Source: an uncultured Acinetobacter sp.
Lineage (GTDB): Bacteria > Cyanobacteriota > Vampirovibrionia > Gastranaerophilales > Gastranaerophilaceae
Direction of reading: 5' to 3'
DNA length: 27,927 bases
Assembly (NCBI GenBank): GCA_946623365.1
Contig: CAMORE010000006.1
Coordinates: 1 to 27,927, forward strand
Position numbers and translations under genes: made by a program. Shown here piece after piece: positions 15,957 to 24,229 of this stretch (within the stretch, counting starts at the first letter, position 1; each line of letters begins with the position of its first letter). Below the pieces are notes generated by a model. The model searched no databases, was not told the origin of the DNA, and saw only the letters and a program-made list of their open reading frames with translations.

Positions 15957-16378
15957 TGTTTGCACAGCTTGGAGACATAGTTTTTGAGATAATACCTTCT
16001 TTTAATGGGCATAGTGAAACTACCTCATATAATTATGTCCAACATGAACGTATTGAAAATAAACCTCTCTTGCAGTTCCTTGGCAAAAATTTACAGGAAG
16101 ACGAACTAGTTTTACATTTCCATCAATCATTTTGTATTCCAGAAGATGAAATTAAAAAACTGAAAAACGCAGCAGATAAAGCCTCTCCTCTTAAATTTAT
16201 AAAAGGTAATGGCGAGTATGTCGGAATATTTGTTATTGAACAAATAAAAGAATCTACCGAACAAACAAGTGCAAAAGGAGATGTTATCTCTATTCAACTA
16301 GAAGTAAAACTAAAAGAGTTTGCAGGAAAAATACCTGAAGAAAAAAATAAACAGAAAGGATTTAAGAAAAAAGCGTGA
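15956..16378 (+). CDS. U: Tail terminator/tip protein (P2 U-like)
   Basis: The 140-residue protein resembles P2 gpU: an opening FAQLGDIVFEIIPSFNGHSET, then YVQHERIENKPLLQFLGKNL, EDELVLHFHQSFCIPEDEI, and GEYVGIFVIEQIKESTEQTSAKGD. The start shares a base with the tape measure stop. P2 gpU is needed for tail completion. It stands in the usual place between the tape measure and the X/D genes. The tail end is lysine-rich. Confidence 0.85.
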   Translation: MFAQLGDIVFEIIPSFNGHSETTSYNYVQHERIENKPLLQFLGKNLQEDELVLHFHQSFCIPEDEIKKLKNAADKASPLKFIKGNGEYVGIFVIEQIKESTEQTSAKGDVISIQLEVKLKEFAGKIPEEKNKQKGFKKKA

Positions 16379-16590
16379 CGGAATTTTATTCATACGTTAC
16401 AAAAGATAACGATAGATGGGATTTGATATCGCACCATTTTTATAATACACCGACTCTTTATGAGGCAATTATAAAAGCAAATCCCAATGTTGAAATAACC
16501 CCGATATTACCAGCCGGTGTTAAATTAAAGATTCCCATTTTAGATGAATCTGAAACTATTAAATTTGAATTACCCCCTTGGAAGAAATAA
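16375..16590 (+). CDS. X: Tail protein X (LysM-like, P2 X)
   Basis: The 71-residue product is one LysM-type module: FYSYVTKDNDRWDLISHHFY, then LYEAIIKANPNV and the closing PILPAGVKLKIPIL. P2 gpX has this form and helps join tail parts or bind the cell wall. It starts with GTG, overlapping the U stop by 4 bp (GTGA), with AGGA upstream. Order U-X-D is kept as in P2. Confidence 0.88.
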   Translation: MTEFYSYVTKDNDRWDLISHHFYNTPTLYEAIIKANPNVEITPILPAGVKLKIPILDESETIKFELPPWKK

Positions 16591-16593
16591 ACA

Positions 16594-17562
16594 ATGCTAG
16601 TACCCGTTTTTGAATTATTTTATGAAAAGAAAAACATAACAAAAGATGTGTCTCCGTATGTAACGAATATCGAATATACGGACTATGAACATGGACAGTC
16701 TGATGAATTACAGATTACCTTTGAAGATTCAGGCAAACAATGGCAGTCCTCTTGGCTTCCGTCAAAGGGCGATTCTCTTCGTGCCTATATCGGCTATCAA
16801 ACAGAAAAACTTTTAAACTGCGGAACATTTGAAATTGATGAACTTGAATATTCCGCACCACCTGACGAGGTTATTGTAAAAGGACTTGCGACAGGAATAA
16901 AGAAACCCCTACGACAAAATAATTCAGTCGGTTATGAAAACAAAACCCTTAAACAAATTGCAAAGGAAATTGCTGACAGACAGGGGTTAAAGTTAGTCGG
17001 CAATATTGAAGATATTAAAGTTGATAGAATTACACAGGATAAAGAACAGGATTTAAAATTCCTGACTAAACTTGCGGAACAGTACGGATATATTTTCAAA
17101 GTCGCAGAGGGTAATCTTGTTTTTTATAATGTCCGAGAATTAAAAACTGCAAAGACTTCTCAAATCTTTTATAAATCTGATTTGTTATCTATCAGCTTGC
17201 GTGAGAAAACAAGTCAGAAATATAAAGCCGTTCAGGTTACATACTTCGATCCAAAGAAAAAGAAAACTCTGACGGCATCTGCTAAAAACGAATCTGTTGT
17301 AAAGGGCGATACCTTAAAAATTACCACCCGATGCACAAGCAAAAAACAAGCACTTGTTCAGGCGAATGCTGCGTTAAATAATTCTGATACAAAAATAGAA
17401 GGTTCGCTTGAGTTTGTCGGTAATCCGTATTTAATTGCCGGATTAAATATTGAACTCAAAGGAATCGGACATTTTTCAGGCAGATATCACATTACTGAAG
17501 CAAGACACGTTTTTGACAGAATATCAGGTTACAAGACATATTGCGAGGTGACATCGTGTTAA
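16594..17562 (+). CDS. D: Tail hub / late control protein D-like
   Basis: This 322-residue protein matches the P2 gpD (late control D) family, the baseplate hub that carries the spike. Signs are VPVFELFYEKKNITKDVSPYV at the start, SWLPSKGDSLRAYIGY, LKQIAKEIADRQGLKLVG, and LKFLTKLAEQYGYIFKVAEGN, plus the ending GRYHITEARHVFDRISGYKT. It forms a trimer at the tail tip. Its ribosome site is weak; it lies 3 bp after X. It overlaps V by 7 bp. Confidence 0.9.
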   Translation: MLVPVFELFYEKKNITKDVSPYVTNIEYTDYEHGQSDELQITFEDSGKQWQSSWLPSKGDSLRAYIGYQTEKLLNCGTFEIDELEYSAPPDEVIVKGLATGIKKPLRQNNSVGYENKTLKQIAKEIADRQGLKLVGNIEDIKVDRITQDKEQDLKFLTKLAEQYGYIFKVAEGNLVFYNVRELKTAKTSQIFYKSDLLSISLREKTSQKYKAVQVTYFDPKKKKTLTASAKNESVVKGDTLKITTRCTSKKQALVQANAALNNSDTKIEGSLEFVGNPYLIAGLNIELKGIGHFSGRYHITEARHVFDRISGYKTYCEVTSC

Positions 17563-18065
17563 GGTTTGGAATCGTTTCGCAAATAGATGCAATAAATGTC
17601 TTGGCAAGAGTCAATTTTGGTGATGATGATTCAACATCCTTTTGGCTTCCTGTTATTCAAACCAAAACCCTCAAAGACAAATTTTATGTAATGCCGGATG
17701 TGGGCGAACAAGTTGCTTGTCTTATGGATGAAAATTCAGAAGATGGTGTAATTCTCGGAGCAATATATTCTGCCGAAGATAAACCGATATTACAAAGCGA
17801 AAAAGAAATGGGAATTAACCTCGACTGTGAAGCATCGGTACACGCAAATAAAGAAGAACAAACACTAACAGTAATATTTAAAAAAATGAAATTAATCGGT
17901 GATATTGAACACGATGGAAACCTGAAAAATACAAAAGGTATAAAATCCGATGCTGACATTACCGATAAAAAATCCTCAATGCAAGATATGAGAAACACAT
18001 ATAACGGACACACTCATACAGGCAACCAAGGAAGACCGACATCAGCTCCGGCACAAGGAATGTAA
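17556..18065 (+). CDS. V: Baseplate spike protein (P2 V-like)
   Basis: The protein has an N-terminal OB-fold (RFGIVSQIDAINVLARVNFGDDD, FWLPVIQ, MPDVGEQVACLM and EDGVILGAIYS) followed by a beta-helix region and a C-terminal HTHTGNQGRPTSAPAQGM. The histidine pair fits the metal-binding tip of P2-type spikes. The start is GTG at 17556, with GAGG eight bases upstream and overlap with the D stop. A TTG at 17541 is in frame, but it lies before that ribosome site. The length becomes 169 residues. It punctures the outer membrane, which supports a host with an outer membrane. Confidence 0.88.
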   Translation: MLRFGIVSQIDAINVLARVNFGDDDSTSFWLPVIQTKTLKDKFYVMPDVGEQVACLMDENSEDGVILGAIYSAEDKPILQSEKEMGINLDCEASVHANKEEQTLTVIFKKMKLIGDIEHDGNLKNTKGIKSDADITDKKSSMQDMRNTYNGHTHTGNQGRPTSAPAQGM

Positions 18066-18067
18066 AA

Positions 18068-18427
18068 ATGACAAAATTAAACGAAATCACTTATGTTGAT
18101 TGGCAAGTAAAATTAAATACCATCGGTGATGTTGCCGAGGGAGTCGATGATATCAATCAATGCATCGCAATAATTCTGCTGACGAGAAAAGGCTCGGATC
18201 CGCAAAGACCGACTTTTGGTTCAGAATTATACAAATATGTTGATTACCCCGTTAACGAAGCAATTCCGAATATTATCCGAGAGACAACGGATGCAATAAA
18301 TCTTTGGGAAACAAGAATTAAGGTCAATTCTGTGTCGGCAGAAATTGATAATACAAACATCACAGTAAAAGTCGAATGGACTTTGAAAGACTCAAATATA
18401 TCCGCAACCGCAGAGGTCACATTATGA
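18068..18427 (+). CDS. W: Baseplate wedge protein W (gp25-like)
   Basis: A 119-residue protein of the gpW/gp25 family: a central QCIAIILLTRKGSDPQRPTF, then FGSELYKYVDYPVNEAIPNI, then a helix and two strands with TRIKVNSVSAEI. It is part of the baseplate wedge with J and I. It starts 2 bp after V and overlaps J by 4 bp (ATGA). Confidence 0.92.
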   Translation: MTKLNEITYVDWQVKLNTIGDVAEGVDDINQCIAIILLTRKGSDPQRPTFGSELYKYVDYPVNEAIPNIIRETTDAINLWETRIKVNSVSAEIDNTNITVKVEWTLKDSNISATAEVTL

Positions 18428-19533
18428 CAAATTTACCCGAACCGAATTTTATACAAAGAGATCCTGACACGATTATGAAAGAGTGGACAGAACTATACGA
18501 ACAAAAATCAGGCAAAGTTTTGCAACCGGCACAGATTGAAAAATTAATGATTGATGTCGGAGCTTACAGAGAAACTGTGCTTCGTATGGATATTCAGGAA
18601 ACGGCAAAAAAGAATCTGTTAAGTTATGCTCCGCTTGATGTTTTAAGGCATATAGGCGAGCCGATGGGTGTTGAACAGCTGATGGCTGACAATGCCGTTA
18701 CAACACTAAAATTCTCTGTTGATGAGGCATTGGATTTTGATTTTACAATTCCGATGGGAACTGAAGTTGAAACAAAAGACGGACTTTATATCTTCCAAAC
18801 TACCGCAGATGTTGTTCTGCTTTCGGGAATGACAGAGATTACAGTCGCAGCAGTCTGCCAAACTTCAGGAGCAGGAGCTAATAATTATGTTCTCGGTGCA
18901 ATAAATAATTTAATTACACCTTTAAGTTACATATCAAAAGTTGAGAATATAACTGTTTCAGGTGGCGGTGCTGATGATGAGGAAGCCGACAATTTAAGAG
19001 AACGAATCAGACAAGCTCCCGAAAAATTTTCAAATGCAGGAAGTGTCGGTGCTTATGAATACCATACTTTATCAGCACATCAATCTATAACGGATGTTGC
19101 AGTTATAAGTCCGTCTCCCGGTGTCGTTAATATTTACCCTCTGACGAATGAGGGAAATCCTACGGAAGAAGTTATAAATATCGTTCAGAACTATTTAAGT
19201 GACGATATGATTCGACCTCTTACGGATTATGTTCAGGTCATATCTCCTGAAAACATAGAATTTAATATTGATGCAACAATTTGGCTTTTTAAAGATGCCG
19301 ATGTAACTTCAGTTAATACAACTATTGTGGCAAGAATGAAAGAATATAAACTGACTCTTTCCGAAAAGTTAGGAAAAGATGTCGTTCAAACTCAGATTAT
19401 TGCCATATTAAACAGCATATATGGTGTGTATAAAGTCAGATTAAATGCACCACAGGATATAATCGTTCAGACTCATCAATGGGCGGAACTCAAGAATTAC
19501 AACATATCAATCGGAGGTTTCGCTGATGAATAG
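18424..19533 (+). CDS. J: Baseplate protein J
   Basis: The 369-residue protein matches baseplate J family: LPEPNFIQRDPDTIMKEWTE at the start, DVGAYRETVLRMDIQETAKKNLLSYA, the GTEVETKDGLYIFQTTADV strand, GAGANNYVLGAINNLI, and GGADDEEADNLRERIRQAPEKFS. An ATG at 18376 is in frame, but the start at 18424 fits the W-J overlap and the known N-terminus of family members. It is the largest wedge part of the baseplate. Overlaps I by 8 bp. Confidence 0.92.
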   Translation: MTNLPEPNFIQRDPDTIMKEWTELYEQKSGKVLQPAQIEKLMIDVGAYRETVLRMDIQETAKKNLLSYAPLDVLRHIGEPMGVEQLMADNAVTTLKFSVDEALDFDFTIPMGTEVETKDGLYIFQTTADVVLLSGMTEITVAAVCQTSGAGANNYVLGAINNLITPLSYISKVENITVSGGGADDEEADNLRERIRQAPEKFSNAGSVGAYEYHTLSAHQSITDVAVISPSPGVVNIYPLTNEGNPTEEVINIVQNYLSDDMIRPLTDYVQVISPENIEFNIDATIWLFKDADVTSVNTTIVARMKEYKLTLSEKLGKDVVQTQIIAILNSIYGVYKVRLNAPQDIIVQTHQWAELKNYNISIGGFADE

Positions 19534-20047
19534 TCTTGCACAAATTAATGATACAAATTTAAAAATATTTGATGAAATCTGTGCTGAAAGGATTTCGGCA
19601 ATAAATCTTGATGTTTTGAATCTTGCAAATATTGATACCCTGCCGTCTGATGCTCTGCCGCACTTGGCAGAACAATATCACATAACAGGGGAAGAGGGTT
19701 GGATATTTTGTAAGAATGAACAGGAAAAACGTGCATTATTAAAAAAAGCAATAAAACTGCATAAATACAAAGGCACAAAGTTTGCGATAATAAGTGCTTT
19801 GAGTGCGTTGAATCTAAACTGTAACTTGGAGGAATGGTTTGAATATCAAGGCGAGCCGTTTATGTTCCGAGTTTTTGTTGAGGTTCAGGAGGTTTTTGAT
19901 TCAGATTTAGAGCAGCAGATTGTAAATATTATCAATGCACATAAAAATGTCCGTTCGTGGTTAGAAAAACTCACGATTGAATTATTCCGCACATCCTATT
20001 ACGGAATAGCCTCATGGATTTCAACAAGCGAGGAGGTGACCGTATGA
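19526..20047 (+). CDS. I: Baseplate/tail protein I
   Basis: The 173-residue protein resembles P2 gpI: an acidic helical start, VLNLANIDTLPSDALPHLAEQYH, GWIFCKNEQEKRALLKKAIKLHKYKGTKFAI, then a beta part with FMFRVFVEVQE and a C-terminal helix. It links the baseplate to the tail fibre. GGAGG lies about eight bases before the ATG. The stop overlaps the H-like start (ATGA). Confidence 0.88.
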   Translation: MNSLAQINDTNLKIFDEICAERISAINLDVLNLANIDTLPSDALPHLAEQYHITGEEGWIFCKNEQEKRALLKKAIKLHKYKGTKFAIISALSALNLNCNLEEWFEYQGEPFMFRVFVEVQEVFDSDLEQQIVNIINAHKNVRSWLEKLTIELFRTSYYGIASWISTSEEVTV

Positions 20048-20730
20048 CAGCATCTGAAGAACAACTTTTTTATTCTGTTGTAACAGATATCGGAATCGAA
20101 AAAATAAACGAAGCCTTACAAACGGGCAGAAAAATAGATTTAAAATATATTGCTATCGGTGACGGCAATGGTGATTATTATGAACCGACTGTAAATCAAA
20201 CGGAACTTGTAAACGAAACATTCAGAGCAGAGATTTCTGCTGTTGATGAGCTGACAGCACGTGCAAGAATTCCTTTCGATGTCGGAGGTTTTTATATCCG
20301 AGAAGCTGGGATTTTTGATTCCGAGGATAATTTAATTCTTGTATCAAAACAGCCTGAAACATATAAACCGAGAGAAGAACAAGCCGGATTTAAAGATATA
20401 TGGATGAAAATCCAATTAACAGGAATAAACCCGAATGCACTTATTTTAAAAATAGATCCTAATATTCAACTCTGTACTTTGGAGCAATTATTAGAATCAA
20501 TCCGAAGCCATAAACACCCTGATTTAATGGCAATAAGAATATACGATACAACCAACACAGGCATAGTAGACACTTGCGAAGTTGTGGATGGTGGCAGATT
20601 TACCGATGAAGATGTCGAGTTGGATTTACCTGACGGAAATTCTCAAAGAATAATGAATGCCAACATCTATGACCAAAACAACAACGGCATTGTTGATAAC
20701 GCAGAGAATATTGATGCCGGTGACTTTTAG
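20044..20730 (+). CDS. H-like tail fibre base with Ca-binding-like C-terminal repeats
   Basis: The first 140 residues match the N-terminal part of P2 gpH and related fibre proteins: YSVVTDIGIEKINEALQTGR, KYIAIGDGNGDYYEPTVNQT, ARIPFDVGGFYIREAGIFD. This is the end that joins the baseplate. The C-terminus has two 21-residue repeats (residues 166-186 and 208-228) of pattern IYD-x2-N-x-GIVD-x2-E-x2-D-x-G-x-F. The second, DQNNNGIVDNAE, fits a calcium-binding loop of dockerin or EF-hand type, and the first is a weaker copy. At 228 residues it is far shorter than P2 gpH (669), so the distal fibre must come from the next genes. GAGGTGA lies upstream of the ATG. Confidence 0.85.
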   Translation: MTASEEQLFYSVVTDIGIEKINEALQTGRKIDLKYIAIGDGNGDYYEPTVNQTELVNETFRAEISAVDELTARARIPFDVGGFYIREAGIFDSEDNLILVSKQPETYKPREEQAGFKDIWMKIQLTGINPNALILKIDPNIQLCTLEQLLESIRSHKHPDLMAIRIYDTTNTGIVDTCEVVDGGRFTDEDVELDLPDGNSQRIMNANIYDQNNNGIVDNAENIDAGDF

Positions 20731-20761
20731 TTAATACCCCAAATAAAGAAAGGAAAAATCT

Positions 20762-21436
20762 ATGGGAACAATCAAAATCAAACGTGGTTTGTCCACAAAC
20801 TTACCAGCTCATCCTGCCTTGGGTGAAATCTTGTACACAACCGATACAAAGAGATTTTATGTCGGTAATGGTGCAGAAGCAGCTCCAACCGAATTTGCTA
20901 ATTTTACAGAATTGACAACAGCACTCGCAGGAAAAGCATCTTCTACACACACCCACTCTGCATCAGATTTTACGAACTTTAACGATTCTGTTGATGCAAG
21001 AATTACAGCACAAACAGGAACAACTTCCGGCAAACTTGTTGCTTTGGATTCAAACGGCAAGATTCCGTCAACTTTGATTCCGTCATCTTTCAAAGAAGCA
21101 GAAGTTGTTGCTGATATTGATGCAAGAGATGCTTTGACTCCATTTGCCGGATTACACGCATTTGTAATTGATGCATCTGATGACGAAACAGTTGCTTCAG
21201 GCGGTGCTGAATACATTTATAGCGGTACTGCTTGGGTAAAATTATCTGAATTGGAAGATTTGGATGTATCTGTAACTTGGGAAAATATCGGCAACAAACC
21301 GACCATTGTTACAACTCTTCTTGGCTTAAGCGACACACCAAGTTCTTACACTAATAGTGCAGGAAAACTTCTCTGTGTAAATGCAGCAGGAACAGCAGTA
21401 GAATATACCGACACATTCGATGGAGGTACGTTCTAA
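20762..21436 (+). CDS. Tail fibre protein 1, Mtd-like N-terminal domain
   Basis: The 224-residue product begins GTIKIKRGLSTNLPAHPALG and ILYTTDTKRFYVGNG, a small domain also found at the N-terminus of major tropism determinant-type receptor-binding proteins. Then come a histidine motif, ASSTHTHSASDF, a coiled part and ENIGNKPTIVTTLLGLSDTP, common linkers of phage fibres. It ends with a short beta region. AAAGGAA lies upstream of the start after a 31-bp gap from the H-like gene. It would bridge to or form part of the receptor-binding tip. No lectin domain is visible. Confidence 0.75.
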   Translation: MGTIKIKRGLSTNLPAHPALGEILYTTDTKRFYVGNGAEAAPTEFANFTELTTALAGKASSTHTHSASDFTNFNDSVDARITAQTGTTSGKLVALDSNGKIPSTLIPSSFKEAEVVADIDARDALTPFAGLHAFVIDASDDETVASGGAEYIYSGTAWVKLSELEDLDVSVTWENIGNKPTIVTTLLGLSDTPSSYTNSAGKLLCVNAAGTAVEYTDTFDGGTF

Positions 21437-21437
21437 A

Positions 21438-23393
21438 ATGTCCTCAACTAGTATTAAGTTTAAACGAGGGAATAAAGCGGACTTACCACAGTCCGCTCCT
21501 TCGGGGACACCATTGTGGTGCGAAGATTCGCATGAACTGTACATGGGAACAGGCGATGGTGTAACCAAAGCCTCCAAAAGTGATGTCGTTAATGACACAA
21601 CAAATTTATTACATTTAATGGGTGTAAAATCCAATGATATGGCAAATCTTAAATGCGACTCCCAAATCACAATGCAGGGAGGAATATTAAGAGCATTGCA
21701 ATTTATCGGGAATTTAATCGGTAATGCGACTTGCGATGGTGCCGGCAATAATATTGTCGATACTTATGCAACAAAGCAGAGTGTAACAAATATCAGTAAT
21801 TCTCTGCCGAATTACCAATTAAAATCAGAAAAGGGACAAGCAAACGGCTATGCTCCTTTAAATGCAAACTCTATTGTTTCTTACGATTATCTACCAAATG
21901 ATATTGCAAACAAATCACTTTCAAATTTAAGTGTTGCCGGAGAAGATAAGTTGAACTCATCAAAAATGTATTTGACCGGGGAAACTTCATCGGATCCGAC
22001 AGGCTATGCACAACTACTTGCAATAAGAAACAATGTCAAAACTGTATTAACAACGGACTTACCATTTCCGCACGATTTTACTATCCACGGCACTCCAACT
22101 ATTAGTGGTGGTATTGCTGAATTTATAAATGATGATGACTATGTTTTAGCAAATTGTCATTTACCTTTAACAAAACAAAATTACAAAGTCAGAGTTAAAT
22201 TTATTGCAACCGATGAGTGCTTTGTAAGTTCACATCATTTAGTCGGAACTTACGAAGCCGGAGGTATGGTTTTTCAAGCCGAATACAATGGCAGATTTAC
22301 AATGTATAACTACGTTCAAAATTCTTCCGGTTCAGGGCAAAACGTATTTATGAATACGGAACAACTATCATATCAGACTGGTGATATTGTAACTGTTGAG
22401 GGTGGCTTTGATGAAACAAAAGGTTTCTATATCAAAGCATCAGCAAACGGACAAACTGTCGAAGCTAATGATGATCGATATAATGATTATTGGTATAAAG
22501 TTCCCGAAAGTAATTTTACAATCGGTGTTATATCAAAATGGGCGTGGTCTGGCGGACACTTTAAAGGCAAAGTTGATTTAAGTGAATTCAGAGTTTACTT
22601 TGGTGATGAGCTTATTTATATTCCCTGCTTGTATATTCCATGTTATAAATCAAAACTTGGTGTAAAAATTGTAGAGTCCGCAAATTCCGAACGTGTAACT
22701 GCATTATATGAATATAAAGGACATTCTCCATATTTTACAATTAATACTACAAATGAAACATTTACACTTCCAATGGGTGAAATTTACGGAATGCTTGATA
22801 AAAAGGCAAACCTCGAATTGATTCAGCCAAAACCACTCGGACAACTTCTAACTTCTGCATTTCCGATAACCGATAAGAATGCTGCGTTATGTGACGGTTC
22901 GGTAATTCAACCGACAGAGAATTTTATTGATTTTGTAAATAAAATGAAAGATTTTTATAACTCAAATAATGAAACTCTCTATTGTTGGCGAGCAGCAGGA
23001 TTTTTAGGTGATGACTGTTACATATATTCAAAAACTACTAATCTCTCGTCAAATTCGCCACTATATAATTCTAACGGAATTCAATACACAGGTTCTGATT
23101 GGAAACTAAAAAGTCAAAGTTTCAATTACGTTCCAGTTTATGTTGATCCGATGATGGAAACTGAAACTACTGCGAGTCGTTATGAAGCAGGGAATAGAAT
23201 TATACATAACCCACCCGAATTTATGACTACAGAATCAAATTGGCAAACTATGAACACAAATAATGGCGAATGTGGAAAGTTTGTCTATGATGAAAGCAAC
23301 AACACAGTCCGTCTCCCAAATGTTAAAGTATTCCCGTCCAACGGATATGGTTTGGGCGAATACAAATATGTAATCGTATCTCAATTATTATAG
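21438..23393 (+). CDS. Tail fibre protein 2, LamG-like domain, receptor-binding candidate
   Basis: The 651-residue protein starts at ATG 21438 (GGAGG 11 bases upstream). Residues 1-40 (STSIKFKRGNKADLPQSAPS, then HELYMGTGDG) match the same N-terminal module as the preceding fibre. Residues 206-405 look like a LamG/concanavalin-type jelly roll (HDFTIHGTPTISGGIAEFIN, FKGKVDLSEFRVYFGDELIY), a common sugar-binding fold. The last 170 residues begin KPLGQLLTSAFPITDKNAAL, then contain KFVYDESNNTVRLPNVKVF, similar to phage collar/fibre ends. It is the best candidate for recognising the host surface. The gene ends just before the endolysin; no separate fibre assembly chaperone is seen. Confidence 0.78.
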   Translation: MSSTSIKFKRGNKADLPQSAPSGTPLWCEDSHELYMGTGDGVTKASKSDVVNDTTNLLHLMGVKSNDMANLKCDSQITMQGGILRALQFIGNLIGNATCDGAGNNIVDTYATKQSVTNISNSLPNYQLKSEKGQANGYAPLNANSIVSYDYLPNDIANKSLSNLSVAGEDKLNSSKMYLTGETSSDPTGYAQLLAIRNNVKTVLTTDLPFPHDFTIHGTPTISGGIAEFINDDDYVLANCHLPLTKQNYKVRVKFIATDECFVSSHHLVGTYEAGGMVFQAEYNGRFTMYNYVQNSSGSGQNVFMNTEQLSYQTGDIVTVEGGFDETKGFYIKASANGQTVEANDDRYNDYWYKVPESNFTIGVISKWAWSGGHFKGKVDLSEFRVYFGDELIYIPCLYIPCYKSKLGVKIVESANSERVTALYEYKGHSPYFTINTTNETFTLPMGEIYGMLDKKANLELIQPKPLGQLLTSAFPITDKNAALCDGSVIQPTENFIDFVNKMKDFYNSNNETLYCWRAAGFLGDDCYIYSKTTNLSSNSPLYNSNGIQYTGSDWKLKSQSFNYVPVYVDPMMETETTASRYEAGNRIIHNPPEFMTTESNWQTMNTNNGECGKFVYDESNNTVRLPNVKVFPSNGYGLGEYKYVIVSQLL

Positions 23394-23401
23394 GAGGATT
23401 T

Positions 23402-23953
23402 ATGACATCACTCTCAAAAATATGCCTCCATTGGACTGGAGGAAACAATTACCCCTGTAACAAAGACTTGGATTCATATCATTTCTGCGTTGATAAAGAC
23501 GGAAAAATTTATGCCGGAAGTTATGCTCCTGAAGATAATATAAACTGCCAAGACGGGATTTATGCTCGCCATTGCGGAGGTGGTAACACAGGATGCATAG
23601 GGATATCTGCTTGCGGAATGAAAGGATTTACCGAGAATAAAAAAGAATCAGCTTGTCCCTTAACGCAGCAACAAATAGAATCTTTGTGTTGTATGTCCGC
23701 TTATTTATCAAATAAATACGGCATTTTGATTAATGAAAAACAAGTATTTACTCATTACGAATTTGACAGAAAAAGGCAAAAACCTGAAGGCAAAGTCGAT
23801 ATTATATACATTTCATATTTACCCAATTTGCAAGTTGAACGCATTGGCGGATACTTACGCAACAAAATTGCGTGGTATAAGCAGAAGCTTCAGCAAGGCA
23901 AGTACATATTAAAAAAGAAAGGAAATTACTATGAATTTATTAGTGTTAATTAG
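23402..23953 (+). CDS. N-acetylmuramoyl-L-alanine amidase endolysin
   Basis: The 183-residue protein is a single Amidase_2 domain. ICLHWTGG holds the first zinc histidine (His10), YHFCVDKDGKIYAG is the typical second strand, GCIGISACGMKG the conserved core, VFTHYEF holds the second histidine (His118), and GKVDIIYI the third ligand (Asp133). It cuts the amide bond between MurNAc and the peptide in peptidoglycan. It has no signal peptide, so a holin must let it reach the wall. Nine cysteines are unusual for an endolysin. Lysine-rich residues near the end may bind the wall. AGGAGGA precedes the start. Confidence 0.9.
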   Translation: MTSLSKICLHWTGGNNYPCNKDLDSYHFCVDKDGKIYAGSYAPEDNINCQDGIYARHCGGGNTGCIGISACGMKGFTENKKESACPLTQQQIESLCCMSAYLSNKYGILINEKQVFTHYEFDRKRQKPEGKVDIIYISYLPNLQVERIGGYLRNKIAWYKQKLQQGKYILKKKGNYYEFISVN

Positions 23954-24221
23954 CAATTGGAAAAACAGTATTATTTGGCTTTTAATCCAACCCTTTGTTG
24001 TTAAATTAATCCAAAAGAAAGTTCCATCTTCAATAACAAAGCTATATGAGAACTTGGCAAAATTTACACAGCCAGCAATAGATAGTCTCTACAGATTAAA
24101 ACAAAAAATTAAACTTACCCCAAATGAACTCGATGATTATTGTTTTGAGCAGGGTGTATCAGCAATAGAAACATTTGCACATTATTTACTAGAAGAAACT
24201 CAAAGACTCAGGAACATCTAG
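23931..24221 (+). CDS. Small membrane protein after endolysin, holin candidate
   Basis: The 96-residue product has a hydrophobic N-terminus, LLVLISNWKNSIIWLLIQPFVVKLI, enough for one membrane segment, then a basic stretch and an amphipathic helical end. It overlaps the amidase gene by 23 bp and has AAAGGA about nine bases upstream. The position next to the endolysin and the membrane segment suit a holin. I recognise no known holin family and only one segment is seen, so the call is tentative. Other options are a spanin-like helper or an anchor. Confidence 0.5.
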   Translation: MNLLVLISNWKNSIIWLLIQPFVVKLIQKKVPSSITKLYENLAKFTQPAIDSLYRLKQKIKLTPNELDDYCFEQGVSAIETFAHYLLEETQRLRNI

Positions 24222-24229
24222 GAGGAATA

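Noticed and set aside
20762..23393. Diversity-generating retroelement, suggested by the Mtd-like fibre N-termini
   Set aside because: No reverse transcriptase, no template-like repeat and no C-type lectin end with clustered AAC codons was seen in the window.
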